The notes under the pieces are model-generated. The model was not told the origin of the DNA, ran no database searches, and worked only from the letters and a program-made list of their open reading frames with translations. From Balanoglossus misakiensis (Eukaryota > Hemichordata): a stretch of DNA of 64,000 bases. The position numbers and the translations under genes are program-made. Shown here in pieces: positions 21,974 to 32,600 of the stretch; positions within the stretch are counted from its first letter, which is position 1; each line of letters opens with the position of its first letter. Location: NCBI GenBank assembly GCA_040954595.2, contig CM082598.2:1798001-1862000 (forward strand), written 5' to 3'.

Positions 21974-21986
21974 AGGTCAAAGGTCA
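21974..21986 (+). promoter_or_regulatory. Perfect DR1 nuclear-receptor motif
   Basis: AGGTCAAAGGTCA, two consensus half-sites with one base between, as bound by RXR/HNF4/COUP-type receptors. Function is inferred. Confidence 0.35.
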
Positions 21987-22332
21987 ACCAGTCACGTCGA
22001 TGAATAGCAATAGACCCTACATTTAAACCTGAACTGAAAACTACAAATAAAAGAACGTGAATAATGTATACTACTATAAAACGGGAAATTTTCGCAAACG
22101 TTTGAAGAGCCAAAAAGACGCGATAATAAATAGTCCCAGAAGAACGATGTTATTCGGAGAAGAGAACGCGAAAATTAATTGTCGCAGAATAGTTGCCTCT
22201 GTTGTGAAAACTTCCCGATTTATAGTATTTTGCACTGATGTCATGCGATCTTTTTGGCACAGGTGCTTATAAACTGCTTGGGTCATCCATATCTAAAGAA
22301 TATCCAATGATATAAACACATCAGAGGCACTG

Positions 22333-22352
22333 GGGTCAAAGGTTAAAGGTCA
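22333..22352 (+). promoter_or_regulatory. Triple DR1-spaced nuclear-receptor half-sites
   Basis: GGGTCA-A-AGGTTA-A-AGGTCA: three half-sites, each separated by one A, 347 bp from the perfect DR1. Confidence 0.35.
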
Positions 22353-23150
22353 AGTCTTTCAGATGAGAATGTCATGTCACTGAAATGTTCGGTATATCAC
22401 ATTTGTATGAGTGGCGATGAAAATTGCCGCAAATATTTTGTAAAAGAGTATTATTTTATTCTCTCTGTGAATTGTCATCCAGTATTTCTGGAGCGATGTT
22501 TTTGTATGTTTTTTCTGTGGTTGCCTGTGTACTTTTACGTGTGACGTTTGCAAATTAAACATTTCCAGCCTGTGTTTCAAATTGTGAGAGGAGATATTTT
22601 ATGTTATGCACACATGCAATACCTGCACTGCAATCGGACAGCTACCCGCAGGTGGCCATCTTGGATTGGACTAGCCCACTTTGTTAGGAGGGTAGAATGG
22701 TTTCGTTGAAAATCAGGGACTCTATTTTAAGTTACATTTGTCAGGTGTAGTGAACTAAATGTGTGGTAGTTCATTGACAAGCCAAAGTTACAGTGCCTTT
22801 GGGATTTATATGAGGTTTTTGTCTGTCCTGTTATTTGCGCAAAACGGAAATATTCGATGGTTTTCACATTTCGACAAACCCTCATGTAAGTAGAAACCAG
22901 TTGCTTCCATTGCAGAGGTAGTTCAGGCTGGAGGTATGTATTCATAAAATGTGTCAGAATAATTTGGTGGTCGTTTGAAATTATCTTGTGTGTCCATGTT
23001 TGCAGTAAACAGAAAGTTGTAAAAACTAAAGGGTAGAAGGGGGGACTGATATAATGTTTCTCAAAGATTGTATTTCATTGTAAATTCATTCAAATTTTTG
23101 TGTCCTTGACATAACTGCTCTTGAATAATACAGTACTCAAAACATGGGAC

Positions 23151-23278
23151 TGGTTCAACCTGTTTTGAACCAGTTTGAATCATCAGTGTCAACTGGTTTC
23201 GGCTCTGAGCTTTGTTTCAACCGGTTCTGTCCGGTCTGAACTGGTTTCCTCTTGAGTGACTTCAACCAGTTTGCAGCA
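23151..23278. repeat. Cluster of AACCAGTT/AACCGGTT palindromic motifs
   Basis: GAACCAGTTT, CAACTGGTTT, CAACCGGTTC, GAACTGGTTT and CAACCAGTTT occur within about 130 bp. The same motif recurs at the start of the 3'UTR (20602-20630). Confidence 0.6.
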
Positions 23279-23421
23279 TTTACGTTGGTACCAATCAAGA
23301 GAGAATTCCGTTTTTGATTTAAAAAAGAAAACAAAAAAATATATAAATTGGTTACATCTTGTTCTGATCGGTAGTTCCAGAGTTACATGATTCTAGTTTA
23401 GTGAGATTCCTCTGTACATAG

Positions 23422-23427
23422 AATAAA
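23422..23427 (+). promoter_or_regulatory. PPP6R3: Candidate proximal PPP6R poly(A) signal
   Basis: AATAAA in ATAGAATAAAGCC. Use is uncertain because the downstream sequence is only moderately T-rich. Confidence 0.4.
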
Positions 23428-24500
23428 GCCAATTAGATATAAAACGGAACAGAAATGGGTGCTTTCTCGTGATGAGGACTGCCAATTTAGATGCTAGCTG
23501 TGTGTTCATTCAGTAGTCATTCCCCAAAGACTAATAAATGATACATTTATATCCAGTAGTTAAAAGAAATATTTATTTAACAAGCTTGAAACGGAGGGAT
23601 TGAAAAGTACATCAGATTCTGTGGGAAAAAATATGCAGCGTTGTATCGATGCTAAAACTTTTTTAAAAGTATGTAAAGGTGCTTGGAAAAGATGTGACCT
23701 TACACAACTTTGTCTGAAATGTTTGGTTGTGACTGAGTTTGTGTCGTAACAAATTTATACTTGAAACATATACCTCAGCTGTATGTGGTTTTTCTTTGTA
23801 GTGAGTTTGAACTATATGCATGATGTTGGCCTGTGATTGGTGAACGAAATTTGCACTCCACCTGCTTGTTAGCCAATCAGCATCTGCGCCACTTTAAGGT
23901 CACCAATGTTTCTATGCTGTCACCCCCCTGACTTTGTATAGAAGTCCCAACTTTACCCAGAGAACATCTCAGTAACTGTCAAGACAAAAAATGTGAAGCT
24001 TAGAATCATGATCAAACAAGAGACAGTTCATTGTAAAAAGTTTGGGGATTTTTTTCGACATCACAAAATTCAGTGTGCTTTTCCCATAATTTTTAAAACT
24101 TCTAAATCACAACTTTATTGATTGCACGTTTATTTCTTTGGTCACATAGAAAACATAGGTACCTTTTTTCTGTTTGAAAGAAAACTTAATTATTTTATTT
24201 CAAAGAGTGCTTAGGAAGGGAAGATATAATTGTAAACGGTATAGTTGCCTTCAAAAAAGGTTATTTTCACCAAATTGTATGTAATATCTTGTATTTGTAT
24301 ATTTCCAGAGCAGAAACTTGGATAAACATATAATGTATTCCATATGCATATATAGAGTGTGTGTAACCGTTGCCAATTTCTTGTGGTTTAATTCTGTGTT
24401 AGTTCTGGTGTTAAAAAAATCAGCTTTCTTTATCTCGCCTTTGGTGAAATGCTGCAACCCCTGTTTTTATAGTGTTGTGATCTGAAGAAGCCAAAAAAAT

Positions 24501-24506
24501 AATAAA
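24501..24506 (+). promoter_or_regulatory. PPP6R3: Candidate distal PPP6R poly(A) signal
   Basis: AATAAA after an A-rich stretch. A second AATAAA lies about 40 bp further on, and TTTGTTTCTTTGTGTGTGTC at about 24571 could serve as the downstream element. Confidence 0.5.
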
Positions 24507-24865
24507 ACTGCAGTTTCATTGACAAAACTCTTTTCTGTTTTAATAAAAAGTGCAGTATTATCAATTAAAAGTTTGTTTCTTTGTGTGTGTCAATTTCAGA
24601 GACTTAAAGAGCGCCAGCTCAGGCAGAACTAAAAAATATGTTGTTTTCACGCGTGTGGCGACACGGAGGTCGAGTTTCCGTTGTCCTCTCGCACGAGTCA
24701 TTTGCGGGCGAAGATGGTATGTATATGCCTGTTAATATGAATGTGTGCGGGGTGAAGTTTAGTACAAGCACCGTATTACTTCCAGGGTTATACGTGTAAC
24801 ACGAGACAGCTGTAATTATCGTGGATTTTTCTCCATCGATATTACAACAACGTACCTGCCGTTGA

Positions 24866-24883
24866 ATTACAGCTAGCTGTAAT
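24866..24883. repeat. 18-bp perfect palindrome
   Basis: ATTACAGCTAGCTGTAAT reads the same on both strands. A related half ACAGCTGTAATTA lies 48 bp upstream. Confidence 0.6.
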
Positions 24884-25392
24884 GTATACCCCGCGAGGCA
24901 CTGTTTCTTATTTGGTGGGGTCGTTGTATTTTATGGCCGATGCAAACCTTTCCTCGTGTCTGCTCTCGTGCCCTAGCGACATCTGCTTTGAATTTGCACG
25001 TGTATCAACACGACCAGTACAGAGATTAATTTAAGTATCTATAGCCAGGCTTGACACACGCCCCTGCCACACGCCTTGAGTATCACACACGCTGTTGGGC
25101 AGAAGAGTCGACCTTAAGCACTTCTCGCGCACTTGATCTCTATATTGAATGCCAACATTTCACGCTTCGAGGTGGCTAGAGTAATTTGTCTTCTTGTATT
25201 CGAGCAATTTAACTCCCACTGTGACGGAGATACAACTCAATCATCCCACGACATGTCGTTATTATTAATCCGTGATGTATGATGTGTGTGGAAGTACTTA
25301 AAAAGCCCCGTGACCAATCAAATACATACATATTTGAAATACAAAGGCTGGGTCTGTCAATTCGCCAAATGTTCAGTGAAAATGTAGGCCCT

Positions 25393-25440
25393 ATGTATGT
25401 GTGTGTGTGTGTGTCTGTCTGTCTGTCTGTCTATCTATCA
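25393..25440 (+). repeat. Compound simple repeat (TATG)(TG)n(TCTG)n(TATC)n
   Basis: Runs of TG, then TCTG, then TATC units. Ordinary microsatellite. Confidence 0.9.
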
Positions 25441-27128
25441 ACGATGGTTCATAAGTTTAAACCAATCACCGAGGAGCTCGAGGATGACGTCACTTTGAGG
25501 GAATCAAATCTTTCAAAAGATGAAATATTCGAAAAGCGATGAGCGTCAACAGCAGCAGAAAATAGAATTCGCTACAGGGGAGGACAAAAACGTGATATGA
25601 AAAGCGAACTACAAATCAATGCTAAGATCACAGGGTTTGAGAATAAAATTCTCACACAGACTGCCCACCCACGGTCCGTCAAATGATGATACACGCCAGT
25701 CAATCTTTGTCAACAGTTGAAATTAGAGTTTCTGAAGGCAACGTAATGCGGTTTTTAATGCAGGATCAAACATTGGTATTGCCTGTGCTCTCTTTCAACA
25801 CTGAGGTCTTTCAGTAGAAATTGCAAAGCCCGTTACTGAAAAAGATCACGAGTTAATTAACAGGAAATATGACGACTCAGATGTTGGGCTTTGAGTGCGT
25901 CGTGTCATCTTTCTAAAAGCGCCGTCGGTTTGAGATTTGACGGCTGCAAGTTGAGAACGTCAGAGCTGACGTCTGCATGGAGCATGTATTTCACAATCGA
26001 AGGAGGTTGAAGATAAGGGGACGTTCAGTTGGCTCGGGTTATTGCCTGCTCTTTTGTGAAACCGGAATTAGAACTCGAGTGGGTGTAAAATTGCTGTCGC
26101 GTTCCTGTTTCCAATTTCTGTTATATATCGAAAAAGCTTTGAGCAACTCCACCTTGTTTGACCCACAGATTGTTGAGCTCAATTCAAGCGTCGTTAGACT
26201 CGATTTTAGGATGGTCAGAGAGAACACCTGTATACCTTTGCAATCAAATTCTACGTTGTCATCGACAGTGCCTTTGTTCTCTAAACTCATTGCGTCATAC
26301 GTAAACAACATAAACAGGTACGTGACCGGTCAATCAGTAAGGGCACATTTTTAGCGCCATATTCAAACATAAGAAATAAATTATTATTTTATTACTGCAT
26401 GTGAAAATTTATTGAAGAGTACTACAGAAATATCTTAGAGAAATTTAGCTTTCACTCAAATGTAGCGAGGGAGTCATTGAGTTAAGCTTTGATTGGTTTG
26501 TGAATCAAAACTTTTAAGGAAAGTTCACGTATATGAGTACTCGAAAGGTGTGACCCGCAGACATCTTTGTTGGTACTCGATGGAGAGATTGTTCGGTAAA
26601 TAAACATTGATGTCGATATCGGGGTTTGTTGGCCGATATTATATGTTTTTTTAACCGCTTGTTGAGATGAACTTGGTGCGATACTATTCTCGACATGAAT
26701 TGGACCGGCAGCGAGGAATACACGTTACGGTACGTAGACATCGTAGAACTAGAATGACCCCATCTCTGTTCAGGCCATGCCCCATACGCGTATACGGAAA
26801 TAGGCAAGCAGTTGCCCTTGTTTCAATGCTTGCCTGCACCTGTTGATGGTGTATTGAAATAGCTTGTCAAAGACAGCCTCGTCAAGAAATTGCGTGCCAT
26901 GGCTCATATACAATAACCAATTAATTGTGATTTCAAAGACAAACCAGCTTCTTTACTCAGTGAAGTGCGCATCGTATATTCTGTAGGCTACTTGAATCTG
27001 GGCGTGTACATTGTGTAGCAGACGACAATTTTCGTGAAGAATCGCAAATATATTTTGGAAATTAATAAGTAATACCATTAACAGTTGTATTTTGTGACCG
27101 GTTGTATTTAGTTCCCATTTCGTTGAAA

Positions 27129-27170
27129 ACATTCTAGCTCACTTGTGGCCACCATCGTGAGCTAGAATGT
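27129..27170. repeat. Inverted repeat with perfect 14-bp arms
   Basis: ACATTCTAGCTCAC (27129-27142) and GTGAGCTAGAATGT (27157-27170) with a 14-nt loop. Confidence 0.7.
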
Positions 27171-28800
27171 CGTTGCGGGCGCCTGTTGGGCCTATAGGAC
27201 ATGTAGGGGTCACTAACCCATCTACAAGAAAACGAAAGGTCGTACGAGGCATTTTGATTGTCCGTATAGCTGTAAAGACAAAAGTGTCCACTGGAGATCG
27301 CTGGATTTGAGTTCTTGTTGTGTGAGGGTGGTACAGCGGTCAGTTTGGACCACAGTGAGACTACTACGGTCAAATTCCCGCATGACCTAATTCCAAGTAG
27401 ATACTGTTAACTTATTGCATTTGTTTACTTGGATCGTCTTCCGTAAAACAATTTATCATCATTAGCCTAATGACACCTAGTACGCCTACGTAAACTTAAA
27501 AAAGTTGTTTGGGAGACTTAATGCTACCCCTCTAGTCCATAGCTTGCATACCATGCATTCTTATATATGTTAAACATTTTTAGGGAGTATCACACAGTCA
27601 ATGGCAGGAGAACGCCAGGAGATTTACAGCACCCTGCTCATGTTGGTACTTCATAAAAGAAGTTTATAGCCACAGCTATAGCCGTTTAAGTGTGGTCTTG
27701 TTTACTGAGAAGGTACATCAACAGGTAAGAAGACATTAATAGCCTTTTGGTAGCTTTGAAGATGTATGTTATACTTAGATTCACTGAGTTCAATGTCATT
27801 GCCACCCTGCCACCATACTGCCTGTGTCAGGGAGGAATGGGACTATCGTTATACCACTGGGAAATACAATCAAAATGTTTACATAAATATGTGCAAAAAA
27901 TCAAAGTAGTAATTAATTGTTTTCTTTTAATTATTACCGGCCAATACAGAGAGGAGACTCCATGAGATACTGTGATATTGTGAACAACAGTGGTCAAATA
28001 GCCACCTGCTGGACAGTGGTGGTATAGATCTGTCAGCCGTTTGAAGAACAACTGTCCACAAATAGATGATTGGGACCTGGTGAGTTTTATAACACATGGT
28101 TGGTTTCTTGTGAATGACATACTGCAGATTTTACCTGCAGTTTCTTAAGTTGCTAGGTCTAATATACAGACAGCACAGAGGCAGACATGCATGACTATAA
28201 AGAAGTAAGAAAATGTGTATAACCCACAGTGATGCAGTAATAGGAAAATGTGGCAAGCCACAGAAAGAAAGAAACATGACAACTGAGGGGTGAAAATGGA
28301 TGAATATTGATAGGCCAGGAAACTAGAGTGATGCACTCTTGGATAAACATCCAGCCAAGAGCTTCAAACAGGTTAACATGGACAGATTCCGATGTGGAGG
28401 GGCAGTTAAATGTTTAATACGCAGACAACGGGCGCATAGAATGAACAGTGTATGTTGTTGCCGGCGGCGACAGCCGACATTCGACAGATATTTAACTATA
28501 CCGGCAAAAAGCTAATCTAGCGCAAACGCTTTAATCAGAAAATAACAACCTTCCCGCGAGACGTGAAGACACAAAATTCTCTCGGATCTTCGACTGGAGA
28601 GAAAAAAGCCGTGCAAAGTACTCCTATTAATGTTTCATAGAATCCAATGACGCAATGCACGACAGATTCAATAGCTTCGAGCGAGCTTGTATCGACATAT
28701 GTCTTTGAAGAACCCAATCGGGGAAAAGTCTGAAAATTACCCACGTCTATAGATTCGATCATGTAGCCGTTTAGAACGCATTGACCAAAACCGGATACCT

Positions 28801-29527
28801 TGAAACTAAAACGCCGACGTTTTTACGCGAAAACCTGTGACCATATTCCCTGACACTTTTGCGGCTCCGTTGCCTAGCAACGCATTTAATTTGCGCGCAT
28901 CGCAGACTAGAATTTGAAATTCCGACCACAGAGCAAACAATTTATGTTCAGCGTCCTTGCGCTGGCGGGGAGGAGACGCGATATCGTTTTTTCTCTCTCT
29001 CGACGTTTTGTATTGTAATTTGCGAGCTGATGAGGCTGCCCACTCCCCCCATTTTCTCACTTTCACTAACTCACCATCCTTTATTATAGGACTACTTCGG
29101 GGAAGAAATCCGTCACAACTTGAGCAGCGGGGATGCGCCACAGCTGGGCCCGGACTCGCTTCTGCGCAGCTGCGAACGGCTGCCAACGGCGAAATCCAAC
29201 TGGAGCATCATCCGAGACCCGGGGCGCATGCAACTTTCCATACACCGGCGAGAACACAGAGTCGGTCGAATCTTATACTAAGCTTTCGCGAAAAAATAAT
29301 TTCGGAATCCTGAGATTCAAATGCTGAGAGTATTGGAAACATTCCCGTGAGTTCTCCAGTCGCAGCGCACGACTCTGTCTCCAGTGCGTGCGCGGATCTG
29401 CGCCGCCAGAACTGCGGAGGATTTATTGATGGCGTGTACTAATGGCCGTGATCAAGTTGACGTGATCTGGTGTCGGCTGGCGCTGCTGTCATTCCCCCAC
29501 CATTCATAAGGACCGCAGACATTCACA
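28801..29527 (+). promoter_or_regulatory. Probable promoter and 5'UTR region of the Cys-loop receptor gene
   Basis: Markedly richer in G+C and CpG than its surroundings. It contains a perfect X-box (28868-28882), several CG-rich blocks (28960-29240, 29360-29480) and an open leader up to the ATG. The transcription start cannot be placed by eye. TTATTATAG before 29091 could also be a splice acceptor of a leader intron. Confidence 0.45.
28868..28882. promoter_or_regulatory. Perfect palindromic X-box (RFX site)
   Basis: CGTTGCCTAGCAACG matches the RFX-family consensus GTTGCC-N-N-GCAAC on both strands. It lies about 650 bp upstream of the receptor start codon. Confidence 0.5.
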
Positions 29528-29621
29528 ATGAACTTGAGCAACTGGGAACACGACAGCATGACCGGACGAACCGTTCTCCTACTCCACGCCGCTGCTTTTC
29601 TTTTGATGACGTGCTTTCAGG
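29528..29621 (+). CDS. Receptor coding exon 1 (signal peptide)
   Basis: Residues 1-31 plus one base. The hydrophobic run TVLLLHAAAFLLMTCF is a signal-peptide core. Donor GTAAGT at 29622. The phase fits exon 2. An internal Met at residue 11 (AGCATGACC) could be an alternative start. Confidence 0.8.
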
Positions 29622-32600
29622 GTAAGTGAGCAATCGTTTTCTTCTCCGAGTTCTTTTATCATCTCCTCTCGCGCGGTTAAAATCATTTGCTCTGCCGCAT
29701 CGCGCGCGAAAGAAGCGACTCAGCGCGCTAGAGGCGAAGTACTTTCAGAATAACGGGATGTCACTGTTCTGAATCTGGTAACGCGATTTGTAATACACCG
29801 CAAGAATGTAACTTATCCTTTAATTTTGACATACCTGTACATTTATACTCGCTAGTGTGACCGCGGTTTCTTTGCATTCGCTTTTGGCGTCTTCGTTTTT
29901 TCCCCGTGAAATCCGCTGTTAATATTAGAATAGAAGCAAACACTTCGGGGTAAAGCAGGTTACCGTAACCATCGTGACTGGAGACGAGATAGACACCTAT
30001 CCTTGCCATGAATGATCCCGATTCTCCACTTTACATTTTGGGCTGAAATACCAATTTTAGAACTGTACACACGACCATCATGCTGATATCGTCCTCCCCT
30101 TTCATTTTTGACCCAAAACTGACGTAATTTCAGATAATATCGCAAACTGTGAAGTGAATATTGACGAGAGTAGAGATCACATCAAGCCGCCAATCTTAGT
30201 TTTATGTGGAAAATCCGATTTATTTCTCAATGCGGTGGTTGGTTCAATGTTTAACGGGCACACGGGTATAAACTTCATTCGATGCGTTAATCATTATTCT
30301 GATTGTCTGATGCAGATTGAAATTGAATACGCCCCTTCTTCATATATGCATCTTGCCGTTTGCTATTTTCTCTCGATTTCTTTCAATCTCGGAGAAGTCG
30401 TTCAGTCCCTAATGTAGGGCATGGTCAGGTTTCCGTCTCGTGCGGTGATCAATGGAGAACATTTATAGTGTATATTTACGCACGTGTTCTGATCACACGC
30501 TGGCAATTTCTAGACTCGTTATTCAGACTATTGTATGCCGCAACAAAGGGATCATTTTTACCTGCGAAATATGATGATATGTTCGTTAATATTGAGCGCA
30601 GGAAATCATCATTCGTTCAGTTTGGAGATGTGATTTCTCGGCTTCACGCACTCCTTTTGGAGAGAGATAGAAAAATCGATCACATCGGAACGATACAAAA
30701 TGCAAAGTCGATATTTGGCGCCTGAACACTCGAGTTCTCCGTGGGCGTCACTCCTTGAAAGTAGCGGTATGCTAAATGAGTGAATAGTGTATGTAATGCA
30801 TGCATGCAGCGAAATGTACGCTGGAATCTATGGCAACGGCCAGCTACTCAAGACTGAAGTAATGATGCTGGGTCGCGTTGATATTATATTTCGAGAACGC
30901 TTGTGTTATTGGGGAGTCATGGGGCCTGGTCGCGTGTCTGTAAGCGAGAAAGAAATCCATCTTGAAATTCTATATTAAACACTTTAGTGTTGTGTGTTAG
31001 ACGATGTTTCAGTGATTATTGGTTTGGTATTGAGTATTCTTTGCTGACTTATGGATTCATGCATGTCGGTTTGAGGCGATGAGGATATGGGTTTGTCGGT
31101 TGGTGACGATGTCGATGGCTTTAGCAGGTGAATTGCTTGGAGGTGGTTCGACTTAGTGACTGGGTAGGGAGATAAAACAGTGGCTTGTAGTTGTAAAACG
31201 TGTATAAGTATAGGTTTCCATGTGGCAGGTAAATTGTCTTAAGTTTAGATAGGTTGATATGGGTTGATAAAGGGGCGTAGCTGAAACCGAGTAATTGTTC
31301 ATAGTTGGACGGATACACGAGTCTGCCGGTGCTTGGCCGAGAGGGCCATTAAAACTCCATGCACGGCCACTCTCGCTGACGACCACACTCAAACTTAGTG
31401 GATCGGCGCGTAAAACATGGCTGACTGAGTCTATGAACGAATCGTACAGCCAGGTACAATTATACAGTAAGCTGGCGCTCAACACTAGATACAGAAAAAA
31501 GTCCCATAATCCACCGCTGTTTCCACTTTCCACTTTCTACTGAATCGCTCCCCGACATGGCAACTATTTATATCGTTCCCCCTCGTTGAATTTCATATAT
31601 TTGTAACTTATTCCCCATCAGACGTAAAAGGCACTAACTAAAGTATTCTCACCGCCCTGCATAAAACCCCCAGTCCTTATTCAATTTATCTCATTTTGTT
31701 GCACCGCGCAACGATAAAACTTCCTTACGGGGTGAAATCGACGCTAGGGGATAATCATGCGCCCAGCGTCCAATTTTCTCGAAGGTTGACTACGCTTTTA
31801 GCTGTTCATAAAATTTTAAAAACTACGTAAAACTGTATTAGTGAAACGGGGCCCTGTTACACGGCACAGTGGTGAATATGGTACACGTCAAATGAAAAAG
31901 GGAAATGAAATTCTTTTATCGGTGATAAAAAGTTACTTTTAATCGTAGAAAAGTATGTGCGCGACGTTTCTTTGTAATTTGTAGTTTATGTGAGTATGTG
32001 CAGGCTGGTCGTGTTAGTCTTCAAGCTTCGTGTGGACAAGTAGCGGTGACAGATGGTGTGGGTACGATGAAATGCTAGAAATAGTCCGCGGCCATCGCCC
32101 TCTGCTACTACGCATGCCCTGTGCGTGAAAACCCACTGCAAGAGATGGACGTGAAAGTTGATCATTGCAAACCTCAGCTGCACTTCACGGTCGGGTAATT
32201 TGGACGGGAGTTGACGCGTTAATCACAGTGCAAAAAATCGACACATGCTTTGTGGAAGTACAGTGTTTTCTTGTCTACATGTATATAGAAAAGGCAAAAA
32301 AAGTAAAAACCTCATCTATGCTCGAATATTTCCTTGCCGTGACGTCAACGCGCGATCTCAATATTGGTGAGAATTTTTTAAAGCACAGACGATGTGAAAA
32401 ATAACAAACATTCTTCCAAACGAGCGAACTGCACAATCGTGCTGAGTGACTGACACAAGCATTGAACAAAATACTTTAACCACAGAAATTCTAGTCAGAC
32501 ATGAGTGACGTGGATTGTAACTGTGTGCTATATCTGAATAATTGCGGCCTGCGGCGTGTTCTGTCTCTTCTCAAGACAAACATCAGTTCTTTCGCTTGTC

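Larger units (their letters stand above)
20602..24520 (+). other. PPP6R3: Probable PPP6R 3'UTR (about 3.9 kb)
   Basis: AT-rich, with no credible coding sequence. Poly(A) signals AATAAA lie at 23422-23427 and 24501-24506, the latter followed by a T/GT-rich stretch. It holds two nuclear-receptor DR1 motifs and a cluster of AACCAGTT-type palindromes. Confidence 0.5.
24560..28800. other. Intergenic region between PPP6R and the receptor gene
   Basis: No supported gene. It contains an 18-bp palindrome (24866-24883), a compound simple repeat (25393-25440), a cAMP-response element TGACGTCA (25485-25492) and a 14-bp-arm hairpin (27129-27170). The longest ORF (25977-26354) resembles no family I know. 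Confidence 0.6.

Noticed and set aside
25977-26354. 125-codon ORF on the + strand in intergenic DNA
   Set aside because: No family resemblance, no splice or promoter context, and a similarly long ORF on the opposite strand; consistent with chance.
28806-29186. 126-codon minus-strand ORF over the receptor promoter
   Set aside because: Explained by high GC content; no domain, no partner exon.
30154-30725. Two overlapping + strand ORFs (87 and 121 codons) in receptor intron 1
   Set aside because: Different frames, no recognisable domain, no splice signals that join them.
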